Assembly: GCA_030038255.1 (NCBI GenBank)
Contig: JASHPH010000249.1
Location: forward strand, 1 to 51,981
Length of the DNA: 51,981 nt
Source of the DNA: Candidatus Sulfotelmatobacter sp.
GTDB taxonomy: Bacteria > Acidobacteriota > Terriglobia > Terriglobales > Acidobacteriaceae
Direction: 5' to 3'
The notes beneath the pieces are model-generated. The model saw nothing but the letters and a program-made list of their open reading frames with translations. It searched no databases and had not been told where the DNA came from. Each line of letters begins with the position of its first letter. The stretch's first letter is position 1. Shown here one piece after another: positions 51,912 through 51,981 of the stretch. The position numbers were made by a program, and so were the translations under genes.

Positions 51912-51981
51912 TCACGCGGTTTGCGGTGCCAGGTAACGGCCGATGTTGATTAAGTTGTCGGCGATCACCCCCAGTCCTACC
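51912..51981 (-). mobile_element. C-terminal end of a probable transposase
   Basis: The minus-strand frame entering from the right edge reads VGLGVIADNLINIGRYLAPQ and then TA before TGA (51912-51914). The pattern GLGVxADNLxxIGRxLA resembles the very end of several DDE transposases. Only about 23 residues are visible, so family assignment is tentative and the rest of the element lies outside. Confidence 0.5.

Overview
The window looks like chromosome from an Acidobacteriota (Terriglobia/Koribacter-like) bacterium. This rests on family content and style, not on a marker gene: GC-rich DNA, a diderm envelope gene set (lpxD, PagL-like, TonB, an M61 and an S53 peptidase, a kinase fused to a beta-propeller), an hpnCDE/hpnJ hopanoid locus, a Gly/Trp-rich secreted protein with a C-terminal domain I associate with acidobacteria, and short palindromic repeats scattered between genes. 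About 43 protein genes are supported. I see no rRNA, tRNA, CRISPR array, prophage or complete IS element. The only mobile-element trace is the last ~23 codons of a probable transposase at the right edge.

Layout. 1-8 kb (mostly minus strand): a truncated secreted protein, a lipoprotein phosphoesterase, ftcD, a PagL-like protein overlapping yvcK, a TPR protein, a PCYCGC-type cysteine-rich protein and an MFS transporter. 8-12.5 kb: a small PstS-like secreted protein (plus), then the minus-strand run ygfZ, DUF1844, PhnP-like hydrolase, ribF. 12.5-16.6 kb: an isocitrate/isopropylmalate dehydrogenase family enzyme and a secreted HExxH protein (plus), convergent with an aspartic protease-PDZ protein. 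16.9-27.3 kb, all plus: mtnP, a PfkB kinase, a GT-C membrane protein, then dapF-ldcA-mpl (making, trimming and reusing meso-diaminopimelate peptides), an M61 peptidase and plsC joined by ATGA overlaps, and an ICMT-like methyltransferase. 27.5-32.5 kb (minus): lpxD, a 1096-aa S53 peptidase and a small conserved protein. 33-36 kb (plus): a CCA-adding-type nucleotidyltransferase with a histone H1-like tail, the Gly-rich secreted protein and a small membrane protein.

36-45 kb is a hopanoid/squalene island. hpnJ, a CoA-binding protein and a DUF1326 protein are on the plus strand, converging on a tight minus-strand operon of two zinc alcohol dehydrogenases followed by hpnC-hpnD-hpnE. 45-52 kb holds the Ser/Thr kinase-propeller, a trypsin-like protease, recN, a TonB-like protein and the transposase remnant.

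The most unusual signals are: the dehydrogenase pair built into the squalene operon; a perfect 13-bp inverted repeat inserted in frame in recN; a palindrome that supplies the last ~19 codons of plsC; a three-copy REP/MITE-like family with an optional internal hairpin; four 14-nt repeats, each carrying a Shine-Dalgarno-like core, in front of yvcK; two tiny overlapping leader ORFs in front of dapF; and three genes with a -10-like box exactly 10 nt before the start codon, suggesting leaderless mRNAs. No single previously undescribed system is proven here.
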